A stretch of DNA of 51,945 bases from an uncultured Bacilli bacterium (lineage in GTDB: Bacteria; Bacillota_I; Bacilli_A; RF39; UBA660): positions 1-51,945 of the forward strand of contig CANQOR010000007.1 in NCBI GenBank assembly GCA_947625535.1, read 5' to 3'. A model generated the notes under the pieces. It did no database searches. It saw nothing but the letters and a program-made list of their open reading frames with translations, and had not been told where the DNA came from. A program made the translations under genes and the position numbers. Below, piece by piece: positions 8,404 through 17,365 of the stretch; the first letter of the stretch is position 1, and the number at the start of each line of letters is the position of its first letter.

Positions 8404-9249
8404 CTATTTTTTATTAAATTCAATAATTATATTATAAATTGTAATTATTTTTTCTTGATCTTCTTTATTGTAATTAGTTAATAATTTATCTAGTTGTTCT
8501 TTTTCTTTTAAAGTAGTATTTTTTAAAATCTTTTCAAAACGAGTTATAGCATTTTCAATTGATACTTCATCACTAACACGATATGGAGATTTTTCTTGCA
8601 TAATACCATAGTAAGCTTCTTTTCTTAGAATAGCATTAATATTTTCTTTAAATTTACGATATGTTTTAGGATTTTTATATTCTTCATTAATCATGATAGC
8701 ATAAGTAAGATTGTTAATTAAGTTGTTTTTACTTTTAATATTAGCTGAATATAAGTTTTTAAATTTCGCATACTGCATAATGACTTTTTCAGTTTTTAAT
8801 GCTTTCTTTTTATTTTTTTCAATTAAGACTTTATCTTTAGTAGTTATTTTATATAAGTTAGCTATGTATATTATTACTAAGAACCATATAAATCCTTTGA
8901 TATCTTCAGGATTAGGTATGACAGTATTTACTTTAGATATAAAGTAATTATAAGTAAATAAGCTTAAAGCAATACTAATAATACTTTCTAGTAAGAAAGA
9001 AGATGTAGATGTCTCTGTTTCTTGATTAACAATATTAGTTATGTAGAAGTTTCTAATAAATATTTCAAAGACAACTATTAAAAAGATATTAGTTTTAATA
9101 GAAGGTATTAAAGCTGAAATTATTATTATATAGATTGATGGAATTAAAATTTGATTTATTCGACGATTTTCTTTGTTATTAAAGTAATTTAAGATAATAG
9201 ATAATGGTATTGTAAGTAATATTTGTAAAATTAAAGTCATTAAAGTCAT
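8404..9249 (-). CDS. Polytopic membrane protein with cytoplasmic helical tail, unknown
   Basis: The N-terminal half (about 1-155) contains four or five hydrophobic helices (LILQILLTIPLSIILNYF, ILIPSIYIIIISALIPS, NIFLIVVFEIFI, LESIISIALSLFTYNYF, GFIWFLVIIYIANLY). The C-terminal half (about 160-281) is charged and helical (KNKKKALKTEKVIMQYAKF onward), probably cytoplasmic. I do not recognise the family. The first Met follows AAGGAG by 8-9 nt; a second Met three codons on is also possible. It has its own promoter after the terminator of the upstream gene and ends just upstream of the pheS promoter. Confidence 0.6.
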   Translation of the reverse strand: MTLMTLILQILLTIPLSIILNYFNNKENRRINQILIPSIYIIIISALIPSIKTNIFLIVVFEIFIRNFYITNIVNQETETSTSSFLLESIISIALSLFTYNYFISKVNTVIPNPEDIKGFIWFLVIIYIANLYKITTKDKVLIEKNKKKALKTEKVIMQYAKFKNLYSANIKSKNNLINNLTYAIMINEEYKNPKTYRKFKENINAILRKEAYYGIMQEKSPYRVSDEVSIENAITRFEKILKNTTLKEKEQLDKLLTNYNKEDQEKIITIYNIIIEFNKK

Positions 9250-9273
9250 ATAGCATTCTCCTTATTGGTTGCT

Positions 9274-9302
9274 ATACTACTATAAATATAAAAAAAAGTC
9301 AA
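9274..9302 (-). promoter_or_regulatory. Promoter of the 281-residue membrane protein gene
   Basis: TTGACT (9297-9302), 17 nt, TAGTAT (9274-9279) on the minus strand, placed between the upstream terminator and the AAGGAG site. Confidence 0.5.
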
Positions 9303-9303
9303 A

Positions 9304-9325
9304 CAAAAAGCAGGTTTTACCTGCT
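9304..9325 (-). terminator. Terminator after the 81-residue protein gene
   Basis: AGCAGGT-AAA-ACCTGCT followed by TTTTTG on the minus strand. The stem begins within the TAG stop codon of the gene. Confidence 0.85.
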
Positions 9326-9569
9326 ATATTTGTGATTTTAAGATTCTAGTTAGAATAATTATTAATTCTGGGTCTCTAACACGATCAACATATGTGTCTT
9401 GACCATCGATTATTTCTTCGACGATAGCAACATTTGTTGGGATTATATCTTTATTTTCATCGACACCCATAACTAAGAAGTATTTAACTCCACCATACAT
9501 TGTTTCATTTAAAACAACATATTTTTCATTATTTTCTAAGCTAATTATCGTATTTGTTTTTAAACTCAT
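9324..9569 (-). CDS. Small protein, possibly DUF1292-like
   Basis: An 81-residue soluble protein with alternating beta-rich segments (IISLENNEKYVVLNETMYGG, KYFLVMGVDENKDIIPTNVA) and a C-terminal helix. The layout (short acidic sheet, tyrosine plus hydrophobic strand, VDEN) recalls DUF1292 proteins of Bacillota, but I am not certain. It lies 14 bp after the 622-residue coiled-coil gene on the same strand and shares its transcript. Function unknown. Confidence 0.55.
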   Translation of the reverse strand: MSLKTNTIISLENNEKYVVLNETMYGGVKYFLVMGVDENKDIIPTNVAIVEEIIDGQDTYVDRVRDPELIIILTRILKSQI

Positions 9570-9583
9570 AAAATCATCTCCTG

Positions 9584-11452
9584 TTATTGCTCTGTATGAA
9601 GATTATCAACATATTTGTTTAATTCATCAGCTAAAGCTTCATTACCACTAGCTGGTTCTTCAACAGGTTCTAATGGAAGTTCTTCTAAACTTTCCACTGG
9701 GGTTGGTTCAGTAACATTTTCTTTTGGTTCAGCAACTTCAACTGTTTCTAAACTTTCAGCTGTACTAGTAGGAATAGCATCCTCAGTAACAACTTTTATG
9801 CCTCTTTTTATTTCTTTTGGTTCTTCTTGAATCTGAGTTATTGTAGGATAACTAGTTTCTAAAAATTTACTATAATCTTTTTCAACAATTTCTTTTGTTT
9901 CATTAATGTAATCCATATCAATACTATCTGATAAAGATATTTGAAGTTGTTCTTCTAAACGTCTTACTACTTCAATAGGTGTTTCAGGAAATTGACGACG
10001 ATGTTTTAAATCTATAACTGTTTGAGCTAGTTCTTTTAAAACTTCTTTATCATGATTACGCGTACTAATATCTATTAAACCAGATTTTTTAGCTAGTAAA
10101 CGATTTTTTATCTTTTCGATTTCTTTTTGAGCATTTAAAATGTTTTCGTTTAATTTTTCGCATTCTATTTTAATTGTCTTAGATGCTTCAGCGATATCTT
10201 CAGCTTCATCTATTCTGAATGCTGAAGCAATTTTTTCAGCTTCAACAATATCATTTCTCTTTTCGTCTAAAGAAACTTTTAAGCTAGCTTTTAAACTAAC
10301 ATTGCTTTCTGGTGTTTCATCAAAAGCTTTTTGGAATTCGTTAAGATCATTTTTCATAACTGAAATCATTTCATTGATTTCTTGGTCTTTACCTTTATAG
10401 TTAAATTGACCATCTTCATCAATTACTTTAACTTTAGCTTCTAGATTATCATGTTCTTCTTGCCATTTTTCTATTCTTTTTTCTAAAAAGTTAATTCTAA
10501 TTTTTTCTGGTGTATTAGCTTCAAGAACATTATAGCTCTTTTTATCAACTTCATTAGCAAAGGCATCTCTAGCTTGTGTAGCTTTTAATAGTTCTTCTTC
10601 TAATTTATTATCATCAGGAACGTTAATATAAGGTTGACGAACAACTATATTTATTAAATCAACTAAGTAGTTCTTAGCATCATTAGGATCTGTATCACTA
10701 TTAATAATGTCTTTTATTTTAGTTTCAATGTATTTAGGATCTTTTCTTATTTCTTCTAAACGAGTATTAATTTTATTTACTTTTTCTTCTAAGTCACTAA
10801 TACGTTTAGCATTCTTTTCTTGCTTTTCTTTATCTATATAACTTTCTTTATTTTCTAGATTGGCTTGGGTTTCCGCTAATAGCTTTTTCTTTTTATCAAT
10901 TGTATCTTCTAAGTTAGTTATTTTATTAGTTATATCAATTATTTTACTTTGGATGCCTTCGTAATCTTGGCTTTCTTGTTTTAAGGTTTCTTCAGTTGCT
11001 GTTATTTTTTCGTTTGTTTCACGTATTAAGTTATTATATCTTTCAATAGTAGCACCATCAGTTACTGAATTAACTCTTTCTTGCATACTTAAAACAAATT
11101 TTTCATAACTATCTTTAGTTTCTCTTAGTAAGTTAGTACTTTCATATGCTTTCTTTTCTTCGTTTTTTAAACGATTAAGTTCTTTATTTTTATCTTTTAG
11201 TTCAGCATTTAAAGTTTGTAATTGTTTTTTAGTAATAATTTCGATGTTACGGTCAGCCATTTCAGCACTTGTATCGTAGCTATCTTCTTCAGTTATTGAT
11301 TTTATTTCTTTGATTTCGTTTTTATAGCCTTCTAATTTATCTAGAATTTCGATTTCTTCAACACGCAAAGAAGGACCGTCACTTTTAGAACGGCACATTT
11401 TTACTAATACGTCTAAATTCCACAATACTTTTAATTTGTCATCCATAGCCAT
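9584..11452 (-). CDS. Large cytoplasmic coiled-coil protein, unknown
   Basis: The 622-residue protein has no signal peptide or membrane helix. Residues about 25-500 are dominated by charged heptad-like helices (NAELKDKNKELNRLKNEEKK, IEKWQEEHDNLEAKVKVIDE, IKIECEKLNENILNAQKEIE), broken near 265-285 by LVDLINIVVRQPYINVPDD. The C-terminus (about 540-600) is Pro/Glu/Val-rich and disordered. There are no Walker motifs, so it is not an SMC protein. A structural or scaffold role is inference. A good promoter (TTGAAA-17-TATGAT) precedes it, and the 81-residue gene follows in the same operon. Confidence 0.65.
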   Translation of the reverse strand: MAMDDKLKVLWNLDVLVKMCRSKSDGPSLRVEEIEILDKLEGYKNEIKEIKSITEEDSYDTSAEMADRNIEIITKKQLQTLNAELKDKNKELNRLKNEEKKAYESTNLLRETKDSYEKFVLSMQERVNSVTDGATIERYNNLIRETNEKITATEETLKQESQDYEGIQSKIIDITNKITNLEDTIDKKKKLLAETQANLENKESYIDKEKQEKNAKRISDLEEKVNKINTRLEEIRKDPKYIETKIKDIINSDTDPNDAKNYLVDLINIVVRQPYINVPDDNKLEEELLKATQARDAFANEVDKKSYNVLEANTPEKIRINFLEKRIEKWQEEHDNLEAKVKVIDEDGQFNYKGKDQEINEMISVMKNDLNEFQKAFDETPESNVSLKASLKVSLDEKRNDIVEAEKIASAFRIDEAEDIAEASKTIKIECEKLNENILNAQKEIEKIKNRLLAKKSGLIDISTRNHDKEVLKELAQTVIDLKHRRQFPETPIEVVRRLEEQLQISLSDSIDMDYINETKEIVEKDYSKFLETSYPTITQIQEEPKEIKRGIKVVTEDAIPTSTAESLETVEVAEPKENVTEPTPVESLEELPLEPVEEPASGNEALADELNKYVDNLHTEQ

Positions 11453-11479
11453 ACACCCTTTTTATTCTAGTCTAAGAAT

Positions 11480-11508
11480 ATCATACCATAAAGCTTTTTT
11501 ATTTTCAA
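11480..11508 (-). promoter_or_regulatory. Promoter of the coiled-coil operon
   Basis: TTGAAA (11503-11508), 17 nt, TATGAT (11480-11485) preceded by TGG on the minus strand. Confidence 0.7.
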
Positions 11509-11575
11509 TAAAACTATTTTTGATAATAATATTTTTTTAATTAAATTATATATTTATTATATGTGAGGTGGTATT

Positions 11576-11923
11576 ATGAATAATTTTCCACCAAATATCG
11601 ATCCAAAGATTTCGACTTTAAGTGCTGTTATAATTGGTTTTGCTTTAATAGATAATTTCACAGCCGCCGAACAGAATGCTTTAGGCAACTGGTTTATTAC
11701 CATAGGTCAGATTTTAGAAAATAATTCAGCTTTTCAGGGAGTTATTGAAAATAGAATTCAAGGATCATCTATTAATATAAATAGTAAGCAATATAAAGAA
11801 ACTGGTAATCCTTATATGAATAATGAAGCTTGGATGGAATCACCATCTTCTAAGCAATTTAATGATTTAAAGAAAACGGTTGATATTATGAAGAAAGAGT
11901 TAGATAAACTTAATAAGCAATAA
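11576..11923 (+). CDS. Small conserved-looking protein of unknown function
   Basis: A 115-residue protein starting after GTGAGGTGG. Residues 1-60 (PKISTLSAVIIGFALIDNFT, then AAEQNALGNWFITIGQILEN) form an amphipathic helical region with a short hydrophobic stretch, perhaps an interaction domain. The middle is polar (about 66-95) and the C-terminal 25 residues form a Lys-rich helix. I do not recognise the family. It is transcribed alone, convergent with rplQ and sharing one hairpin terminator. Good codon use and a clear start support a real gene. Confidence 0.65.
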   Translation: MNNFPPNIDPKISTLSAVIIGFALIDNFTAAEQNALGNWFITIGQILENNSAFQGVIENRIQGSSININSKQYKETGNPYMNNEAWMESPSSKQFNDLKKTVDIMKKELDKLNKQ

Positions 11924-11953
11924 AAAAAGAACTATTAAACTAGTTCTATTTTT
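11924..11953. terminator. Bidirectional terminator between the 115-residue gene and rplQ
   Basis: AGAACTA-TTAAAC-TAGTTCT flanked by an A-run and a T-run works on both strands. The rplQ stop codon (11935-11937) lies in its loop. It ends the whole S10-spc-alpha transcript. Confidence 0.8.
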
Positions 11954-12279
11954 ACAGTTAGAGCATCGTCTCCAACTCTTTCTTTTAATTTTATGATTCT
12001 AGTGTATCCACCATTTCTAGTTTCATATTTTTTAGCTAATTCGTTAAATAGTTTATTAACTACTACTTGGTCATTGTTTAAGAAAGAAAGTGCTTTTCTT
12101 CTACAAACTAGAGTTCCTCTTTTAGCATAAGTAATCATTTTATCAACGAATTTTCTTACTTCTTTGGCTCTAGCTTCAGTAGTTACAACTGATTCGTTAA
12201 GAATAACATCTTTTGTTAAACTAGCTAAAATACTTCTACGAATACTTTTTTCTCTATTTAATCTTCTATATTTTGTCAT
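11935..12279 (-). CDS. rplQ: 50S ribosomal protein L17
   Basis: L17 sits near the peptide exit tunnel of the large subunit. The 114-residue sequence shows the family signature (YRRLNREKSIRRSILASLTK, then DKMITYAKRGTLVCRRKALS) and the C-terminal GGYTRIIKL segment. It is the last gene of the long ribosomal operon, 22 bp after rpoA, with its stop codon inside a bidirectional terminator. Length is normal. Confidence 0.97.
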   Translation of the reverse strand: MTKYRRLNREKSIRRSILASLTKDVILNESVVTTEARAKEVRKFVDKMITYAKRGTLVCRRKALSFLNNDQVVVNKLFNELAKKYETRNGGYTRIIKLKERVGDDALTVKIELV

Positions 12280-12301
12280 AAGTATTTTACCTCCTAATTA
12301 T

Positions 12302-13246
12302 TTAATCGCGGAACTTAAGTCCCATTTCTTTTACTTTATCTATAACTTCTTTTAAAGATTTTTTACCTAAATTACGGATCTTAGTAACTTCTACTTCTTT
12401 TTTAGAAATTAAATCTTGAACAGTATTGATACCAGCTCTCTTTAAGCAGTTATATGCACGAACTGAGAATTCAATTTCTTCGATTGGAGTTTCTAAAGTT
12501 TTAGTGATTGTATCTACTTTCTTTTCAGCCATTAAACCTGAAACATCACTAATTGCATTTAAATCTGTTACAATGTTAAAATGTTCAATTAGAATTCTAG
12601 CAGATAAAGCCATAGCTTCTTCTGGAGTAATTGATCCATTAGTATAAACATTCATTACTAATTTATCGAAGTTTTCATTTTGACCAACACGGGCACTTTC
12701 AACTTCATAACTAACTCTTTCAATTGGTGAATATAGTGAATCTATAGCGATAACACCAGCTTTATTTTCACCTAGTAATTTTTGATTAGTTTTAGAATCT
12801 ACATAACCACGACCATTGCTTACTGTCATTTCCATATCTAATTTGCCACCTTTTACTAAGTTAGCAATTACTAAATCTGGATTAACGATTTCAATGTCAG
12901 CGTCTCTTTCGATATCGCCAGCAGTTACTGTTCCTTCTTTATCAGCATATAATCTAATTACTTTATCTTCTTCAGAATGATTTTTAATTACAATGCTTTT
13001 TAAAGCAAGTACGATTGCAGTTACGTCTTCAACAACACCATCAATTTTTTGGAATTCATGCATTACACCTTCAATTTTTACTGATGTAATAGCACTTCCT
13101 GGTAATGATGATAGCATAACTCTTCTTAATGCATTTCCAATAGTTGTACCAAAACCTCTTTCAAGTGGTTCTAGTTCAAATTTTCCATAGTGATTACTCT
13201 CTATGTATTCTGTAATTTTATATTCTGGTTTTTCAAATCTTAACAT
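12302..13246 (-). CDS. rpoA: DNA-directed RNA polymerase alpha subunit
   Basis: Alpha dimerises to nucleate RNA polymerase assembly. The N-terminal assembly domain (about 1-230) contains LERGFGTTIGNALRRVMLSS. The C-terminal domain (about 245-314) carries the helix-hairpin-helix that contacts UP elements and activators (LISKKEVEVTKIRNLGKKSL). Length 314 is typical of Bacillota. It lies between rpsK and rplQ as in Bacillus. Confidence 0.98.
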   Translation of the reverse strand: MLRFEKPEYKITEYIESNHYGKFELEPLERGFGTTIGNALRRVMLSSLPGSAITSVKIEGVMHEFQKIDGVVEDVTAIVLALKSIVIKNHSEEDKVIRLYADKEGTVTAGDIERDADIEIVNPDLVIANLVKGGKLDMEMTVSNGRGYVDSKTNQKLLGENKAGVIAIDSLYSPIERVSYEVESARVGQNENFDKLVMNVYTNGSITPEEAMALSARILIEHFNIVTDLNAISDVSGLMAEKKVDTITKTLETPIEEIEFSVRAYNCLKRAGINTVQDLISKKEVEVTKIRNLGKKSLKEVIDKVKEMGLKFRD

Positions 13247-13273
13247 ATTCCTAAGTTCCTTTCCTTCACTTTA

Positions 13274-13657
13274 TTAATTTCTTGGACGTTTTGGTGGACG
13301 ACATCCGTTATGTGGAACTGGAGTAACATCATTAATAGTTGTAATTTCTAATCCGGCAGTTTGTAATGAACGAATTGCGTTTTCACGTCCTGCACCTAAA
13401 CCTTTAACAAATACTTCTACTTTTTTAACTCCGTTATCCATTGCAGCTTTAGCAGCAGCTTCAGCACTCATACCAGCAGCAAATGGAGTTTTCTTTTTAC
13501 TTCCTTTATATCCAATAGTACCAGCAGAAGCCCAACTTATAACATTTCCATCTTTATCAGTAATTGTAACTACTGTATTGTTATATGTTGAATGAATATG
13601 TGCTTGAGCTTCAGGAATATTCTTTTTAACTTTTCTTTTTCTTCTATTGTAAGCCAT
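13274..13657 (-). CDS. rpsK: 30S ribosomal protein S11
   Basis: S11 lies on the small-subunit platform by the mRNA exit. The 127 residues include [20 protein letters not shown], the basic [13 protein letters not shown] and the invariant C-terminal [13 protein letters not shown]. It follows rpsM by 22 bp. Confidence 0.98.
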   Translation of the reverse strand: MAYNRRKRKVKKNIPEAQAHIHSTYNNTVVTITDKDGNVISWASAGTIGYKGSKKKTPFAAGMSAEAAAKAAMDNGVKKVEVFVKGLGAGRENAIRSLQTAGLEITTINDVTPVPHNGCRPPKRPRN

Positions 13658-13679
13658 AATTCTTTTAACCTCCTATTTA

Positions 13680-14054
13680 TTATTTAGTAGCTTTCTTCTT
13701 ATTAGCAACTACTTTACCTTTACCTTTTCTTGTACGAGCATTTCTTGAAGTTCTTTGACCATGTACTGGAAGACCTTTTTTATGTCTAGTACCTTGGTAA
13801 CTATTAATTTCCATTTTATTTTTGATGTTCATTTGAACTTCACGACGTAGATCACCTTCAACAGTTTGTTTATCTACTTCTTTACGAAGAGCAGTGATTT
13901 CATCTTCGGTTAAATCTTTGATTTTTTTATCTCTTGCTACATTAGCAGCATCACAAATTTGGTTAGCTAAACTTCTACCTATACCATAAATAGCAGTTAA
14001 TCCTATACAAGTATGTTTTTCACCTGGTAATTCAATATTTTTAATACGTGCCAT
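13680..14054 (-). CDS. rpsM: 30S ribosomal protein S13
   Basis: S13 in the small-subunit head contacts the P-site tRNA and the intersubunit bridges. The 124 residues show GVKH-like opening [13 protein letters not shown], the helix-two-turn-helix region [16 protein letters not shown] and the basic tail ([20 protein letters not shown]). It follows rpmJ in the classic infA-rpmJ-rpsM-rpsK-rpoA order. Confidence 0.98.
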   Translation of the reverse strand: MARIKNIELPGEKHTCIGLTAIYGIGRSLANQICDAANVARDKKIKDLTEDEITALRKEVDKQTVEGDLRREVQMNIKNKMEINSYQGTRHKKGLPVHGQRTSRNARTRKGKGKVVANKKKATK

Positions 14055-14067
14055 AATTTACCTCCTA

Positions 14068-14181
14068 TTAACCTTGTTTTTGTTTGTGTTTTGGATTTTC
14101 ACAAATAACCATTATTTTTCCTTTTCTTCTTATAATTTTGCATTTTGCGCAAATTTTTTTAACTGATGGTCTAACTTTCAT
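14068..14181 (-). CDS. rpmJ: 50S ribosomal protein L36
   Basis: A 37-residue protein beginning [20 protein letters not shown] and ending [11 protein letters not shown]. It has Cys11, Cys14, Cys27 and His32, the full zinc-ribbon set of the C+ form. A TACCTCC-complement ribosome binding site (GGAGG) precedes it. It lies 14 bp after infA and 13 bp before rpsM. Confidence 0.97.
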   Translation of the reverse strand: MKVRPSVKKICAKCKIIRRKGKIMVICENPKHKQKQG

Positions 14182-14195
14182 AATTGTACCTCCAT

Positions 14196-14414
14196 TTATT
14201 TTTTATTCCATATTATGCGCCCACGTGTTAAATCATAAGGCGATAATTCGATTGTTACTGTATCACCTGGTAAGATACGAATCATATTAACGCGCATTTT
14301 ACCAGAAACGTAGGCTTCTACAGTATGTCCGTTAGGTAATTCAACGATTGGAGTTCCTCCCTTAAGGATCTCAATAACTTTACCTTCTACTTCTATTTTT
14401 TCTTCTTTAGCCAT
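14196..14414 (-). CDS. infA: Translation initiation factor IF-1
   Basis: A 72-residue OB-fold protein that occupies the ribosomal A site during initiation. The sequence [39 protein letters not shown] and [11 protein letters not shown] match IF-1 throughout. In many Bacillota map lies between adk and infA; here only a 55-bp spacer with a strong hairpin separates them. Confidence 0.98.
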   Translation of the reverse strand: MAKEEKIEVEGKVIEILKGGTPIVELPNGHTVEAYVSGKMRVNMIRILPGDTVTIELSPYDLTRGRIIWNKK

Positions 14415-14453
14415 TTTATATCTCCTATTTAATTATTAACCTAAATGAGTTTT

Positions 14454-14485
14454 AGATGTTGATAACTTTTTAGTTATCAACATCT
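14454..14485 (-). repeat. 14-bp perfect hairpin at the adk-infA junction
   Basis: AGATGTTGATAACT (14454-14467), loop TTTT, AGTTATCAACATCT (14472-14485). The minus-strand 5' arm encodes the last adk codons. The sequence after it on the minus strand is AAAACTCATTT, so it lacks the T-tract of a normal terminator. It could be an RNA processing or stability element, or a partial attenuator. Confidence 0.7.
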
Positions 14486-15132
14486 TTACTCCTAAGAATT
14501 TCTTCTATGCAAGCATATGTGTTTTCTGGACCTTTTGCTGTATCAACAACTTCTAATTTACCTTTTTCCTTGTAATAATCAAGTAAAGGGTTTGTAACAT
14601 CTAAATAAGTTTTAAATCTTGTTTTAAATGTTTCTTCATTGTCATCAGCACGAGCGGTAAGATTACCATGACACTTATCACAGATTCCCTCTTGTTTAGG
14701 CATCATTTCTTGAAAATATTTATTATAAGTTGCTCCACAATTAGAGCAAACTACTCTTCCAAGAGCTCTTTTCATAGCTGTTTCTTCATCTATTGTTAAA
14801 TAGATAGCTTGATAATTATCAATACCTAATTCAGCAAATATTTGATTTAATGTTTCAGCTTGATTTAGATTTCTTGGATAGCCATCTAAAATGAATTTTT
14901 GATCTTTAATTCTTTCTAATTCATTTTTTAATAGTTTAGTGATTATTTCATCACTAACTAATTCGCCTTTTGATATTATATTATTTATTTCTGTTCCAAA
15001 TTCTGTACCCTTTTTAATCTCTGCTCTTAATAAATCTCCTGTTGATAAATGAATGTATCCTTCATTTCCTTCTAGTAAAGCACTTTGAGTACCTTTACCA
15101 GCAGCAGGAGGAGCAATAAATATTATATTCAT
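14470..15132 (-). CDS. adk: Adenylate kinase, zinc-lid form
   Basis: Interconverts ATP plus AMP with two ADP. The P-loop is GxxGxGK-like at residues 8-15 (PPAAGKGTQ), the AMP site includes STGDLLRAEI and DGYPRN, and the lid (about 126-165) carries two Cys pairs (CSNCG and CDKCH), the zinc-binding form common in Gram-positives. Length 220 is normal. It lies between secY (8 bp upstream) and infA, as in Bacillus except that map is missing. Confidence 0.97.
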   Translation of the reverse strand: MNIIFIAPPAAGKGTQSALLEGNEGYIHLSTGDLLRAEIKKGTEFGTEINNIISKGELVSDEIITKLLKNELERIKDQKFILDGYPRNLNQAETLNQIFAELGIDNYQAIYLTIDEETAMKRALGRVVCSNCGATYNKYFQEMMPKQEGICDKCHGNLTARADDNEETFKTRFKTYLDVTNPLLDYYKEKGKLEVVDTAKGPENTYACIEEILRSKDVDN

Positions 15133-15140
15133 TAAGTTAT

Positions 15141-16400
15141 TTACCTTCTTATTCCAGCCCTATGACTACGGCTTATTAAACTACTTTCTAGTTGTTTGTA
15201 TGTTTCTATTGCAACACCAACAACAATTAATAAACCAGTTCCTCCAATTGTTACAGTACTTGATAGTCCTGAGAAATTAGAGAAGATAATTGGTAATCCA
15301 GCAATAACAATTAGAAATATGGAACCGACGATTGTTAGTCTACTTAGTACTTTACTAACGTAATCGATTGTATCATTTCCTGGTCTTACACCTGGAATGT
15401 ATGCACCACTTTTACTTAAGTTTTTAGCCATTTCTTCTGGGTTCATTTGTAAGAACGTATAGAAATAACCAAATAAGAATATTAATAGTATGTATAATAA
15501 GAAACCTGTTAAAGTTGTATTAACTATATAAGTATTAACAAATTCAATAGCTTTTTGATTCTTAATTAAATTTACTATTGTTACAGGGATTGTAAGTAAA
15601 GTTGATGCGAATATTACTGGAAGCACTCCAGCAGAATTTATTTTTACTGGAAGGAAATTTTGATGTCCTCCATAAGCACTATTTGTTCTATTGGCGTATT
15701 GAATTGGTATTCTTCTTTCAGCAAGTTGAATCCATACCATACCAACAATTATTAGTAAATATATTATTACGAATGAACCGAATAGTAATGAACCAACTAC
15801 TTTAGTAAAAGTACCAGCTAATACTAATTCTTGGAAAGCTGTAACAAATATTCCTGGCATAGATTGTAAAATACCAGCCATAATGAATAATGATACACCA
15901 TTACCTATACCTCTTTTAGTAATTTGATCACCTAACCATAATAATAAACATGTACCTGCTGTTAAGACAACAGTTGTTTTTAAGATAGTTAGAACATCAT
16001 GTGAACCTGAATAAACGATAGTAAAGATATATCCTTGAACAAAGGCGAATAATACACCTAAGTATCTAGTTATTTGATTTATCTTTTGTTTACCAGTATA
16101 TCCTTGTTCTTTTAATTCTTTAAAATATGGAATAATATCCATTTGTAATAATTGTGTAATAATTTGGGCTGTAATATATGGAGTAACACCTAAAGCGAAG
16201 ATAGAGAATGATTTTAAACCTCCACCTGTCATTAGGTTAAAGATTTCTAAGAAACCTAATTCTTCATATACTGTACTAGCCCAAGGGACCGTAATAGTAC
16301 TACCGAAACAGAATATAGCTAAACAGAATAATGTAAAGTATATTCTCTTTCTTAAATCTTTATTTGAACGGTTAAATAGCTGCCTAAGATTAGAAAACAT
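15141..16400 (-). CDS. secY: Protein translocase subunit SecY
   Basis: Channel subunit of the SecYEG translocon in the cytoplasmic membrane. About ten membrane helices are visible in 419 residues, with family blocks FSIFALGVTPYITAQIITQL, GIGNGVSLFIMAGI, AERRIPIQYANR and the C-terminal GTGLLIVVGVAIET. It starts directly after the rplO stop. All exported proteins in this window presumably depend on it. Confidence 0.98.
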   Translation of the reverse strand: MFSNLRQLFNRSNKDLRKRIYFTLFCLAIFCFGSTITVPWASTVYEELGFLEIFNLMTGGGLKSFSIFALGVTPYITAQIITQLLQMDIIPYFKELKEQGYTGKQKINQITRYLGVLFAFVQGYIFTIVYSGSHDVLTILKTTVVLTAGTCLLLWLGDQITKRGIGNGVSLFIMAGILQSMPGIFVTAFQELVLAGTFTKVVGSLLFGSFVIIYLLIIVGMVWIQLAERRIPIQYANRTNSAYGGHQNFLPVKINSAGVLPVIFASTLLTIPVTIVNLIKNQKAIEFVNTYIVNTTLTGFLLYILLIFLFGYFYTFLQMNPEEMAKNLSKSGAYIPGVRPGNDTIDYVSKVLSRLTIVGSIFLIVIAGLPIIFSNFSGLSSTVTIGGTGLLIVVGVAIETYKQLESSLISRSHRAGIRR

Positions 16401-16844
16401 CTAAATCACCTCAGCTTTTCCGCCAGCACTTTCGATTTTTGTAACGGCTGAACTTGAGAATCTATTAGCTTTAATTGTTAATTTCTTTTCTAGTTCACCA
16501 TTGCCTAAGACTTTTACGCCACAAAGTTGTTTTTTAATAATACCCTTTTCTTTTAATAATTCAGGAGTTACGATATCTCCGTCATTAAAATATCTATTTA
16601 AATCACTTAAATTAATTGTTGCATATTGTACTCTAAATTGAGTGTTTTTAAATCCACGTTTTGGAACTCTTCTATATAATGGAGTTTGTCCACCTTGGAA
16701 CCAAGCTGGAATACTTACACCAGAACGAGATTTTTGACCTTTTTGACCTCTAGTAGAAGTTTTACCCATTCCACTACCTGGTCCACGGCCAACTCTTTTT
16801 CTTACTTTTGCTTCAGGAGAAGCTGTTAATTCGTTTAATTTCAT
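16401..16844 (-). CDS. rplO: 50S ribosomal protein L15
   Basis: L15 is a late-assembly protein of the large subunit. I chose the start at [20 protein letters not shown], which follows GGAGC in the rpsE end; an upstream in-frame ATG five codons earlier overlaps rpsE. The Gly/Lys-rich N-terminus ([20 protein letters not shown]) is diagnostic. About 147 residues. It directly follows rpsE: the usual intervening rpmD (L30) is absent. Confidence 0.96.
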   Translation of the reverse strand: MKLNELTASPEAKVRKRVGRGPGSGMGKTSTRGQKGQKSRSGVSIPAWFQGGQTPLYRRVPKRGFKNTQFRVQYATINLSDLNRYFNDGDIVTPELLKEKGIIKKQLCGVKVLGNGELEKKLTIKANRFSSSAVTKIESAGGKAEVI

Positions 16845-16845
16845 A

Positions 16846-17349
16846 TTATAGCTCCTCAACTTTCTTTCCTCTTAAAGCTGCAACTTGTTCAGGAGTTTTT
16901 TGCATCTTAAGAGCTTCTAATGTAGCTTTAGCAACATTAATTTTTGTATTTGATCCAAGTGATTTAGAAACTATATCACGAACACCAGCAAGTTCTAGTA
17001 CATCTCTGGCAGAACCACCAGCGATAACTCCTGTACCTTCTGTAGCAGGTTTAATAAGAACTTGAGCACGTCCTACTTTTCCAATAGCTTCATGTGGGAT
17101 TGTTCTGTTATCTATTAAAGAAACTTTTGTTACGTTTTTATTAGCTGCTTGAATAGCTTTTTTAATAGCTTCTGGAACTTCGTTAGCTTTACCAGTTCCG
17201 ATACCAACTAATCCTTTTCTATTTCCAACAACAACTGTTGCAGAAAATCTAAAGTGACGACCACCTTTTGTAACTTTAGTTACACGGCCGATAGAAACTA
17301 CTTTTTCTTCAAGCAAACTTTTCTTAGAGTCCATTTTTGTTTTTGGCAT
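16846..17349 (-). CDS. rpsE: 30S ribosomal protein S5
   Basis: S5 helps decoding accuracy and mRNA unwinding at the entry site. Its 167 residues contain the double-stranded RNA-binding part ([38 protein letters not shown]) and the C-terminal domain ([19 protein letters not shown]). It lies between rplR and rplO and ends one base before the rplO start. Confidence 0.98.
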   Translation of the reverse strand: MPKTKMDSKKSLLEEKVVSIGRVTKVTKGGRHFRFSATVVVGNRKGLVGIGTGKANEVPEAIKKAIQAANKNVTKVSLIDNRTIPHEAIGKVGRAQVLIKPATEGTGVIAGGSARDVLELAGVRDIVSKSLGSNTKINVAKATLEALKMQKTPEQVAALRGKKVEEL

Positions 17350-17365
17350 AATCTGTACCTCCCTC

